This document shows positions 1 to 8,781 of a DNA stretch of 64,000 bases, piece after piece. Source of the stretch: Septoria linicola (taxonomy: Eukaryota > Ascomycota > Dothideomycetes > Mycosphaerellales > Mycosphaerellaceae). The notes below the pieces were generated by a model that made no database searches, was not told the origin of the DNA, and saw only the letters and a list, made by a program, of their open reading frames with translations. A program made the position numbers and the translations under genes. The DNA lies in the NCBI GenBank assembly GCA_024114885.1, contig CP099429.1:1116001-1180000 (forward strand), in the 5' to 3' direction. How positions within the stretch are numbered: position 1 is the stretch's first letter; every line of letters begins with the position of its first letter.

Positions 1-688
1 GAAGAGCGGATAGGAGGGACGAAGGGACGGTACTCTGAGATGGAGATTTGTGGAGGACTACGGGCGCATTGCGGTTTTGCTGGAGATTTGTATTCGGCAT
101 GCCGGTATCTGCTTAAGTTTCATGGACTACGTGAGGTAGTAGGCGATAGCGCACGACAGTCGGAACTTGAAGACGTGTTGGACGTCTGAATATCATGCTT
201 CACGCACGCGGCAGCGGTCTTGTCCCAATCTTATGCAAATTGACAACGCGTTGCTAGGCATGCAAGTCGCGTGTCGTGCCCGAGGATTCGGGCCACTTTC
301 TCAGAACCATCACCTCATGCCCTGTCCACTCACGGCACAATCGATATGGCAGCACGTGCGGCCTAGTCCTCGTCGCATTTTTACTATGCTTTCATCTGCC
401 GAATCCCGTGTTCGAGCGGTCTGCACCGCCGCCGTTCGGCGTGATGTCCAGGCTCTCGGCAGCTCCATGTCAGCTTGTGCCTCTGGTCAAAACCTCTGGC
501 GCCATGGCGAAGAAGTTCGGAGCCGTGGAAGACTGTCCTATGCCGCATGGTTCCTCGAAGGTGCAGACTTCGAGCTGACCGTTTTTGTATTATTGCTGAC
601 CAGCAGCCCCACCACGCCGCCAGAAGAGCAGAAGCACGCAATGTTGCTGCTGCAATGCGACAGCCTTCGACAGTAACAATTTCAAGCT
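1..688. other. no supported gene
   Basis: Open frames exist on both strands here, but they overlap each other, have no recognisable domain and show no consistent codon bias. The stretch probably holds the upstream region of the gene that starts at 689 and perhaps a missing 5' exon of it. Nothing else was seen. Confidence 0.4.
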
Positions 689-1530
689 ATGCTTATACTC
701 AATGCTAACATGAGCATACTTGTTGCGCGAGACGAGCCAGGCTCAAGGAATGGTGCAACTCTCGATGACCCTCTCGTGGCACCTGACATCAAAGGCAATC
801 TGGCGCTGATCGCTGTCATCGCACCTTTCATAGTACTGCTCATAGTCGGTGGAATCTGGTGGTGGAGAAGATATCGAAAAGAGTGCGCCAGGTGGGTCGT
901 CCACGTGAGCCCGAATTGACGAGAACTAACGGAAACCACAGCGGCGACCTCGATCGTTTTCCTCGTATTGCGCCAGAGGTACCTGCACCACCAGAAGAGC
1001 GCGAATTGCAGAGAGCGGGCATCGACATTGGAGGTAGATGGGGGCCAACGCTTCGATGGTGGTGGATCAGACGCGCAAAAGCAAGAGGCGAGCTGAGCAC
1101 TTCGGACGGCAGTTCTCTCGAAGCACAGTGCGGCACACCTGCTCCTCGAGCACTAGAACTGGACGGCCTGAACCATAAGGGCGTTGGAGTTGGCTCTCAA
1201 GGACCAGGACAGTCGCAGTGCGGCTCGAAGATTGCGTCGTCTACGACAGCGACCACATCGTCCAAGAAATCCTCAAGATGTAGCAGCGCTACAGCTGATC
1301 CCCGGGATCAGTCAAGCGTGATACATGATAGTGCTGCAGAAAACGCGCGAGGTGATGAGTCCTGTATGAACGCCAAGCATACATTCCTGCAAGTAGACAT
1401 CCCAGTCTGCGCATCGGACGAAGAACGACCACCAAGCCCGACGCTCAGTTCCATAAGCTCGCAAGCAACACGCGAGCCCATTCGAGATGTGTTGTGGTGG
1501 GAAGGTATCGACTTCGACGAGGATGATTGA
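689..1530 (+). CDS. single-pass membrane protein, function unknown
   Basis: Two exons, 689-891 and 942-1530, give about 263 residues. The 50-base intron has a GTGGGT donor, an ACTAAC branch sequence and a CAG acceptor, and the join keeps the frame. Residues about 37-58 form one strong hydrophobic helix ending in three Trp, followed by an Arg/Lys-rich stop-transfer stretch. This suggests a short outside N-terminus and a long inside tail. The tail is Ser/Pro-rich, low in complexity and ends in an acidic motif. There is no clear signal peptide, so a 5' exon may be missing; a second Met at residue 8 is an alternative start. I do not recognise the family. Single-pass proteins with a disordered tail are common in filamentous ascomycetes, but a sensor or adaptor role would be a guess. 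Confidence 0.6.
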
Positions 1531-1819
1531 GGCCACGTCGCGGCTGTGACCAGTCATACCACGCGACGAATTCGGGAACCTTCGAAGTATCCAGACACGT
1601 GTGCGGCTTCAGTCATGACACTTCTTCGCGAAAGTGAATACCATAAATATCACTTAGTCACAGTTTTGTTTTACTGCGCGAAGACTTGACAAGGCGCCCT
1701 TCACAGCCAGCGACCGCTGACAGTAAGCACTTCCTCTGCCCGCCACTTTCCGACAATCAGTATCGTCACGCATTTCGAATTGCATCAGTCCAGCTCTGGA
1801 CAGAACAGTAAAGCGCACA

Positions 1820-2422
1820 ATGCCTAAAGGTTTCCAGCCAAAGGAGTCGGTGGAAGGAATGCTGCCAAATCGCCTGAAAAGACGAAATCAAATCAAGGAA
1901 GACCGCGAAGAAGGCAAAAGAGCTGAGCATATGCCGACTTATCTTCGCAAGTCCAGTAATCTCAGCGCAACACCGCTATGGTCGAAAATTCTCCTCGGTG
2001 GTATCTTCTTTGCCTACTGCGGCGGCGTGGAAATCCTCGATGCCATATCCAGCTACTCTCGAGGAGACTCTCTTCGACTGATTTTGGTTTCTGCTGCTGT
2101 CATCTTTGGCGTTACGATATACTGTGTCTGGTCGTGGTGGTTTGCGAAGAAAAGAGCTGCGTTGGACACTGGGGTGGCTCGAGACCGTGGTGAAAGTCCA
2201 GTCGAAATGATCCACGGGAAATGGAGGCTGAAGCGCAAAGGTGCAGTGAAGGCTCTACCTGCTCAGAAAACATCTGGGCAGTCGAAGGAGCGTAAGCCGA
2301 GCAAGAAGTATGGTATGAGCGATCAACCTGCACCAGCTCCGTCGCCTATTGAACTTGCGCAACTGGGCGTTTGGCGAGAGACGGTTATCCCCCAAGCTCG
2401 ACCCGACCACGCGATCTCTTAG
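1820..2422 (+). CDS. two-helix membrane protein, function unknown
   Basis: One exon encodes 200 residues. The first 50 are basic and rich in Lys, Arg and Glu. Hydrophobic segments lie at about 54-75 and 85-107, and a basic tail rich in Lys, Ser and Pro follows. Both ends probably face the same side of the membrane. No catalytic motif is visible and the family is not recognised. The 3' end is open to question. A donor at 2313 (GTATGA) and a good pyrimidine-TAG acceptor ending at 2422 would instead join 1820-2312 to 2423-2529 in frame. That replaces the last 36 residues with an Arg/Ser-rich tail and gives 199 residues. The continuous reading is given as the primary model. Confidence 0.6.
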   Translation: MPKGFQPKESVEGMLPNRLKRRNQIKEDREEGKRAEHMPTYLRKSSNLSATPLWSKILLGGIFFAYCGGVEILDAISSYSRGDSLRLILVSAAVIFGVTIYCVWSWWFAKKRAALDTGVARDRGESPVEMIHGKWRLKRKGAVKALPAQKTSGQSKERKPSKKYGMSDQPAPAPSPIELAQLGVWRETVIPQARPDHAIS

Positions 2423-2718
2423 ATGTGCGCGAACCGTATGGGGCGACCAGGAGCTCGAATGGAAGTATAAGATCTCTCGTATGGGACCCGCAGGCCAGAG
2501 GAAGACCCAGACAGAGCTTTGCTCTTTGATAGAGCTCGTCAAGTTCGGCAAGGCAGGAATGCACTCCCTGTTGCCAGCCAAACAGCTGAATTGCAATGAA
2601 ATTTTACGATCATCGGTGATCTCATTCTAGTAGTCGTTATTTTCGGCGTCGTGAAGTCGTGTCGTCATGTCATCATATAATCGTGATATTCACAATCGTT
2701 CTGGGTCTGGCCTTTCGA

Positions 2719-3300
2719 TCAATCCTCTTTCTCTCCATCCTCATACACCCTCACTCCAAACACCTTTCCCACAACCCAACTGTGCCCAGCAACACTGATC
2801 GGTCCCCCTCTCCACAGCGGCAAAACCTGACTCCGGTCTTTCCTCCTCTCCTCCAACGACCTGAACACAGTACCCTGCTTGAATCCCTCGACATCCTCTG
2901 CCTTCACCAAGCCGGTCTTCACATCCGCCGCCAAGCTCCACAGTCCAGCACACTCTACCACACCCATCATGCCCATATTCTGTCTCCGTGCCTCGCCTAC
3001 GAGCTCGGAGCAAGTGTACGCCTTCTTCTCATCGACCTCTAGTCCTTCAAGTGGGGTGGCCTTCCATGAGACCCTTGGCACGAAAATAGATAGGCTGAAG
3101 AAGCCAACATTACGTAGGAACAAGTGCCTTCCAAGCGCAACGGCGCAGGCAACGGGGAAGTCCAGGCCTAGTGCCAAGTTGCCCTTGATGCTATCCTGTA
3201 GTCGTATTGTCTGCGAATCATATGGATTTCGGTTCGAGTAGAAGCTGAGAAGTCGGTGAAATGGCGGGACGACAGACGTCGAGGAGGAAGAAGACATCAC
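2719..3300 (-). CDS. hypothetical protein with a hydrophobic core
   Basis: A single uninterrupted frame of 193 residues. The N-terminus is a Ser-rich leader. A moderately hydrophobic stretch at about 40-75 could be a membrane-associated helix or a buried core. The rest is mixed in charge and ends in an acidic tail. No signal peptide, Cys pattern or catalytic motif was identified. It reads away from the gene at 1820-2422, so the two 3' ends converge with about 300 bases between them. The composition looks coding, but I do not recognise the product. Confidence 0.55.
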   Translation of the reverse strand: MMSSSSSTSVVPPFHRLLSFYSNRNPYDSQTIRLQDSIKGNLALGLDFPVACAVALGRHLFLRNVGFFSLSIFVPRVSWKATPLEGLEVDEKKAYTCSELVGEARRQNMGMMGVVECAGLWSLAADVKTGLVKAEDVEGFKQGTVFRSLEERRKDRSQVLPLWRGGPISVAGHSWVVGKVFGVRVYEDGEKED

Positions 3301-3587
3301 GTCTGGGCACAGGAGTAAGACACTGAGGTCGCAGAGGAGTATTGAGTAGCAAGTAGAGTACGATTAGACTGAGCGAAAGAGGTAATCGAAAGCTGTTTGT
3401 GATCAATGCTTCCCTTTCATCGACGTCATGTGAACATCACGCGGCGTGACCAAATGTACGCGACGTGACGACAGTCGTCGCTATGCAATTCTGCTATCTG
3501 ACCAAGCTCCTCGTATCAAACATTAATCGCTTCACCAACTTCCTGCTCCTGTAGCGTTTGAGAAGCACTTGTGGACGACGTGACTGC

Positions 3588-4501
3588 CTAGACGAGGAAG
3601 CTGCACGTGGCAAGCATCATAGCGGCCAGGAGAGATGAAGCCGCGCCACTGATGGCAGCACTTCCGGTGTATGGGACAATCGACTCGATGGGTACTGCTC
3701 CTGGTGCGGTGGCCTGCAATCTGTTAGATGTTGAAACGGTTGAAGAGTCGGACATGTTCAGGTCGCCAACAATGGGTGATGCAATGCATGTTTGCGGGCA
3801 GACTCACAGTTGCCAAAGTGCCATTGGCCGAGATGCTAAAGCTGTGGCTGGCTCCAGCAGTGATGGGTCCAACGGCATTCGTCGAGAATGGGCTGCTTCC
3901 AATAGTGCTGTGCAGAATCGTCTGACATCAATTAGCTTCGCGTAAGTTCGATCAAATTGTGGAAGATGCTTACGCTGTTGGCAGGACCAGCTGGAGCAGT
4001 CACAGTGGAAGTTCCGTTCGCAGCAATTGTCGTAGTGCTGTAGACGAGGGAAGTGGACTTCAGAACAGTCTCCGTTTCCGCTGGCGTGGCCGCCTCCGGT
4101 GACTGAAGAGTGGAGTTCTGGGTGTAGCTCGTCTTAGTGGAGGCCACAGTGACGGTCTGAACTGGCGCAGAAGTGCTTGGAACTGGCGTGGCAGCAGAGA
4201 TCCCCGCGGACTCTGTGACTGGGCAGATGGTCGTGGTCGCATCGATGACTGAGGTGACGATCGGGCAGTTGGTCACGTCCGGTCCGCAAGAAGTGACCGT
4301 GTGGAGGCGGGTCGAGTAGACCACGACTGAGCTGATGCTAGGCTCATCGCGGGCGACGAGCGCAAGTGGATTGTTGTGGGCTGTTCCAGTGTCAGTAAGC
4401 AAGATTGGGATGCGACCGAATCTGTCGAGCAGAAGTGCCTTACCGATCGCAGAAGCACTCGAGGCAACGGCGCCAACGGCGAGAATGTCCTTGAAGCGCA
4501 T
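3588..4501 (-). CDS. GPI-anchored Ser/Thr-rich cell-surface protein
   Basis: Four exons on the minus strand, 4501-4444, 4380-3974, 3921-3808 and 3713-3588, give 234 residues with all phases consistent. The protein has a secretion signal at about residues 1-20. A Thr/Ser/Val-rich middle contains a Cys motif of the form CGPDVTNCP followed by a third Cys, several Asn-X-Ser/Thr sites, and a hydrophobic C-terminal tail after a small-residue stretch, as expected for GPI attachment. This architecture is typical of fungal GPI-anchored serine-rich wall proteins of unknown biochemical role. The first intron (4443-4381) is 63 bases long and has no stop, so keeping it adds 21 residues straight after the signal peptide. 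The spliced form gives the cleaner signal-peptide junction. Confidence 0.75.
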
Positions 4502-4913
4502 TTTGAGTAGTCGTCGACTCTATCTTTGTTGAATCGGATGTTTCCAAAACGGTCAAGCGAAGATTGCGTGTAGAGAGGAAGTTGTCGAAATTGAAGAGTG
4601 CGTCAAAGAGGAAAGAGTCTGCATTTATTTCTGACTGTCAACAATCGGTTGTTTGGCAGCCTACACCCGCTCATGCAGGCGAAGTGAAGGAAGCTGCAGA
4701 TCGCCAGATCCTGCACAATGCGCGGTACATCGCAACCGTCAGAATGGTTCGGGTCGCAGGAGAACACCAATCTTGCAAAACCAAGTGCTACGCAGACTGA
4801 TTGTCCACCACCGGCGACTACTCGCTATATCGCTTTGCTGAACTGCCTCAATCTTCGAAGCTGTTGCGTGAGCAGTGGCTTCAGCCATCAACACTCTGCC
4901 AGTTACTGTATCG
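4502..4913. other. intergenic, no supported gene
   Basis: This stretch separates the upstream end of the GPI-protein gene from the 3' end of the RING gene. Short open frames occur on the plus strand but carry no recognisable features. It probably holds the GPI gene promoter. Confidence 0.4.
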
Positions 4914-5753
4914 TCACGACCAATACGACAACATTCGCAGCGCCAGGCAGCTGCAGGCTACCGTGTAGGCGCCGGTCGTAAGCCAGCAAATTGTAAGCAT
5001 AATCTCAAAGTCCATCAGCGTCAGACCCAGGGCCGATATGAGCTTCTTCAGCAAGAACACTTGCAGCATTCCGAGAGTCCTAGCGAAGACACATAGTCCA
5101 ACGTAGATCGCAGCAATCGATGCAAGCCCCCATACACGAAGGTTCTCGAATATCAAAAACATTGCCAACGCTAGCATCGCGAGGTTCCGATGATCTTCCC
5201 ATTCCATTGGCGGCACGACTATTGCGGACAGGTCTATTGCCTCATACTTCGCGGTCGAGAGCGGAACAGGGCCGTATCTGCAGGCCATCAGACAGACACA
5301 ATGGTAGGGCATTCGCCAGAGCACTTACAGTAAGACGCGGCACAGAGGGCAGACGTTGATATCATTGGCAACCAGAAGATCTCTCATGCACGATAGGCAG
5401 CTCGGATGACCGCAAGGCTGTCATGCTCATCAGTCTCTGCAACATGTGCGCTTTTCCTCAAGTGCACTCACTGGCGTCTGAACTGCCTGTACATCCGGGT
5501 CGCGACAAGTAATGCAAGTATCTTCGCTTGTTGGAGCATTGCGCATATTTTCGAGGAAAGTTGTCTTTGATGCGTTCTCTCGACGGCGACGAAGTACAGA
5601 ATCGACCAGATGTTGCAGGTTAGCCATTATGATCTGTGCTATCGGAGACTGATCAACGTCAATATTGCCTGCGCCCAGCTTTGGGCACCGTGTCCTGTGT
5701 TCCGAGATTTGTACGTCAGAAGAGGCGTGTCGAGGTCTCGAGACCGAATTCAC
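4914..5753 (-). CDS. RING-HC finger membrane protein, probable E3 ubiquitin ligase
   Basis: Three exons, 5753-5472, 5417-5329 and 5277-4914, give 244 residues. The RING has the order C80-x2-C83-x12-C96-x-H98-x2-C101-x2-C104-x12-C117-x2-C120, which matches the C3HC4 consensus. The zinc ligands are split across the first intron, which supports that splice. After the RING comes a hydrophilic linker and then about 90 residues of hydrophobic sequence, enough for two to four membrane helices. RING proteins of this layout act as membrane-bound E3 ligases that pass ubiquitin from an E2 to substrates; the substrate is unknown. A second Met at residue 43 is an alternative start. The next gene on the same strand has a closely similar RING but lacks the membrane part. 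Confidence 0.75.
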
Positions 5754-6102
5754 TTCGCAATTTTGAGCTCCTCATGTAAAAATCGCTCCGTGCCAGCAAG
5801 AAAAAGTGTGATTTACTGCTGACAAAATTCGATAGTGATCAGGCTGCCACGTATGTGAGGCTGAAATTTGTCCAATGAAAGCCGGCCTTTCACCCTTCTC
5901 ACCAACACCTTCAACAAGGTTCGCTGATACCTATCGCAACCTCGAGCCTCCTAAGGCGATCCACGCACAGGTAAAACGTCCACCTCAAGCGACAGTCTTG
6001 GTCATCTTCCTTCCATGCTTGTGCACGCCGTGAGCCGTTCAAGGTGAGACATGGATGAGGTTCGCTAGTCCAGCTCGTACCCAGCTCGTCCATTTCCAAT
6101 AA
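5754..6102. other. intergenic between two RING genes
   Basis: The only open frame of note is 62 codons on the minus strand (5911-6099). It has no Cys pattern or hydrophobic segment, so I do not support it. It could be decayed 3' sequence of the upstream RING gene or simply the promoter of the downstream one. Confidence 0.35.
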
Positions 6103-6410
6103 TCAACTCGCATATCTAGACAAGTTCAGCAACTTCGAGGGCCGGGAGAGGTTGCGAAGACTCACAGTTCCGCGCGGCATGTCGGACAGAGATTGTTCTT
6201 GTGTTCTATGACAAGCTGCTTTACGCAGTGCCTGCAACACGGATGGCCACATGGCATTCGAAGTGATTGTTGAGATGGATCGAGGCACACCGGGCAAAGG
6301 TCTGGAAGATGTTGAATTGATAGCAAGCTGACCAGGAAATTGACTCCCGCCGAATTCAGGCCGCATGCGTGGTACAAAGCTCTCAGGGCTTTTATGGCGA
6401 CTCGCTTCAT
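6103..6410 (-). CDS. short RING-finger protein, 5' end unresolved
   Basis: The supported part is exon 6410-6166 plus a short exon 6115-6103, joined over a 50-base intron with a GTGAGT donor, a CTGAAC branch and a TAG acceptor. From the Met at 6410 this gives 85 residues. A C3HC4 RING is clear: CPVC, then PCGHPCC, then a C two residues on, then CPTC. The RING ends almost at the intron, as in the neighbouring RING gene, but only four codons follow here, so there is no membrane region. The frame stays open upstream to 6647, so extra N-terminal residues or a 5' exon are possible. It is either a small soluble RING protein or a truncated copy of its neighbour. Confidence 0.5.
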
Positions 6411-6943
6411 GCTGAGATAGTTCTGCTTCTGATGCGCGTGATAGCGATGGTCTCGTGATAGTAGCGATACACGGTGAGGCGCTGGATACTGTATGCTGTG
6501 TCGATGTCTTTGAGAGATGCTGCCCGTTTCTGCTTTGGTCTGCCGCAACTGACATTGCAGATTAGTTCCAAGCAGTGACTGCCTCCTGCAGAATACATCC
6601 TGCCACTGTATTCGAACTCTGCGGCTGTGACTCCTGCAATCGATCAATACACGCGCCTCGTTGCCGTGAGACGCACCGTTCTTACTTCAATTGTGTCGCG
6701 ACTGCCTCATAAGACTGGCAAGAGCAGACCATCCTGCACCTGCACTGCCTCGAGCAGTTTCCCGCGAGTCTGTGCGTCTGTTGATACTTCTATCCATCCT
6801 CTTCCTCTTCTTGTTCCTCTTCTCTTCTTCATCATACCATCTTCCAGCTTCGCATACATCCACCCACGACTGCATCAGTATTCCACCAGAGCATACATCA
6901 GCAACATAACAGCTTTACCAAACACGAACAACATCGATTCACC
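6411..6943. other. divergent promoter region
   Basis: This lies between the start of the minus-strand RING gene and the plus-strand gene at 6944. A pyrimidine-rich tract at about 6795-6835 (CTTCCTCTTC-type) lies 110-150 bases before the plus-strand start codon, as is common in fungal core promoters. The left part may include 5' coding sequence of the RING gene. Confidence 0.4.
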
Positions 6944-8106
6944 ATGTCTGTCGTCAGCATCACTGCTTCGGCTTCCGCCACTCTTCCAAGTATGTCTGCT
7001 TGATTCCTTCATTGCTTGACATGTGACTGATTTGCCTCTACAGGCGACGTTCTGTCAACGATCACCACGATGAAGTACATCCAGTGCAGAGACTATTGCC
7101 TCTACCGCTTCAAAGACTGGAGCGAGATCATGTTGTGGGATGCATGCGAGGCCTCATGCGAAAGTGAGATGTCTCTGTCCCGAATCGAGAATGCTTTGCT
7201 AACACTGTGCAAGAACTGCCAGTCATTGCACGAGCATTGAGCACACCAGCCCCAACCACCGCAACGTCTTTCGATGCTACGCAGACCGCCCAGCTCGGAG
7301 CTCTTGGTAAGCAGATTCTGAGCGCTGCACATTCTGCTGCTTGCTAATCATGTTCAACAGCCACATCGCTCGGCCTCGAGGAGCTCATCTCAGGTCGTGA
7401 CCTCAGCTACGCACCATACAGCACCGCCGGCTACGTAGCCTCTGGGCCTTCGACTGTCACCATCACTGAGACTTGGGTCCACCATGACACCGTCTGCAAC
7501 ACCGCTCCGGTATACGCCACAAAGTCCACTCCCGCTTCGTACGCCTTGTCGACCTCGAAGAGCATGCCAGCCTCGTACGTGGTCAAGACCAGCAGCTACA
7601 CATCTCCACGTCCAGTGTACCCAACGGCGCCAGAGTACAAGCCTTCGTCGACCAAGAGCACTCCAGGCTACGTCGCATCTTCGTCCAAGAGCACTCCAGC
7701 GACATATGCAGTTTCGTCTTCCAAGAGTGCTCCAGCATACTACGTGTCGACTCCCAAGCCCATCACAACCACTCCTCACCCAGTCTACCCCACCGGCCAT
7801 TACTCTCAGCCCACTTCCGCAAAGTACGTTGCATCGCCACCAAGCAGCAGCCACGTCAGCCAACCAGCCTACACGCCAAAGGTCCACTCTCGGCCAACAC
7901 AGAGCACCATCATGGGCCACTACACGCCGTCGTCTTCCGAGGCCATCAGTGTCCCGACACAACCAGCCACGAACACGACATACAACAAGCCATCTGCCAC
8001 ATCGAGCGTGCCGGTCTACTCTGAGACCATCATTTCTCTTGGAGGTGCTTCTGCGTACGGTATCAGCCTTGGAGCTGTGGCACTCGCTGTCGCTGCAATG
8101 CTGTGA
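6944..8106 (+). CDS. Cys-containing, Tyr/Ser/Thr/Pro-repeat surface protein, probably GPI-anchored
   Basis: Four exons, 6944-6989, 7044-7163, 7214-7306 and 7361-8106, give 334 residues. All three introns (54, 50 and 54 bases) have good GT-AG ends and keep the frame. The N-terminal part has a paired Cys pattern, C-x3-C then about 20 residues and C-x3-C, in a Trp/Asp-rich helix-like segment. From about residue 120 the protein becomes a Ser/Thr/Pro/Tyr-rich stalk with degenerate repeats built on a KSTP-x-x-Y core. The last 20 residues are hydrophobic and small, fitting a GPI-attachment tail. Oddly, the N-terminus is only mildly hydrophobic and is not a convincing signal peptide, so a 5' exon may be missing. 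The role is unknown; a wall or adhesion protein is the best inference. Confidence 0.7.
7546..7800 (+). repeat. degenerate Ser/Tyr/Pro coding repeat
   Basis: Within the surface-protein gene, units of roughly 11-14 codons recur around a Ser-Lys-Ser-(Thr/Ala/Met)-Pro core followed by an aromatic residue, at about 7552, 7660, 7684 and 7720. The copies differ in length and sequence, so this is an old or selected protein repeat, not a fresh tandem array. Confidence 0.5.
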
Positions 8107-8781
8107 GCAGGTTCATCAACGTCAGCATGTTTTGGGCGTTTGCATTTTCATAGTTCTGGTATGAACTGATTGTTTTGCTTTCATCTTGTGTCGTCTTGTC
8201 CACTGCCTTTCCACCTATTCGAGTCACTTCTCGTGGCCAGTGGTCAACGTTATTTCATCTCACTGTCTGCTTAGTCGATGTCGTCCATTTTCTCCAATGA
8301 TACCTGCCTTCTTTGTCCATACCAGCTCATGGTGCTTCTGCCCATGCAAGTTCTTGTACGCCATGCTTAAGATAATTTCTGCCAATCACTGCGCTTCTTC
8401 ATATGAGTTTACGCTCTGTGATGAGCGACACGTGCGGAGCACAGTTCCGATGTTCACGGCAATCTCAAAAAGAAGTGAAGGGTTCGTGACGCGTGGTATT
8501 CACGAACGCCAGCACGGACCAGGTGTTGTTCGGCCATGACATCGCCGGCTTGTGCAGCTGCAGCCGATGAGCCAGCTTTCCTTTCAAGTGTGAGAGCATG
8601 TGAGATCGACACTTGCTGCACACGCTCGAGCACCACTACGACATATCTGATCTGACCTCTTGATTGACGGTCACAGACATGGATCGTTTGAGCTTCATCA
8701 CGATATAGCGACGACCGACCTTGAGCTACGAGCGAACGAACGCGCATTCCAGCATTCAAACAGCACCAGGCAACATCAACC
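8107..8781. other. intergenic, 3' end of surface gene and HRD1 promoter
   Basis: No gene is supported. Open frames on both strands lack domains or splice continuity. The right part should hold the HRD1 promoter and 5' leader. Confidence 0.4.

Noticed and set aside
167..676. A 169-codon plus-strand frame at the left end
   Set aside because: It has no recognisable feature and overlaps other frames of equal quality; codon texture is poor.
5911..6099. A 62-codon frame between the RING genes as a lost membrane exon
   Set aside because: It is hydrophilic and cannot be joined in a way that restores the membrane helices.
7390..7962. A 190-codon minus-strand frame rich in Trp, Gly and Arg
   Set aside because: It is the reverse complement of the Tyr/Ser/Pro repeat region, whose composition creates the frame.
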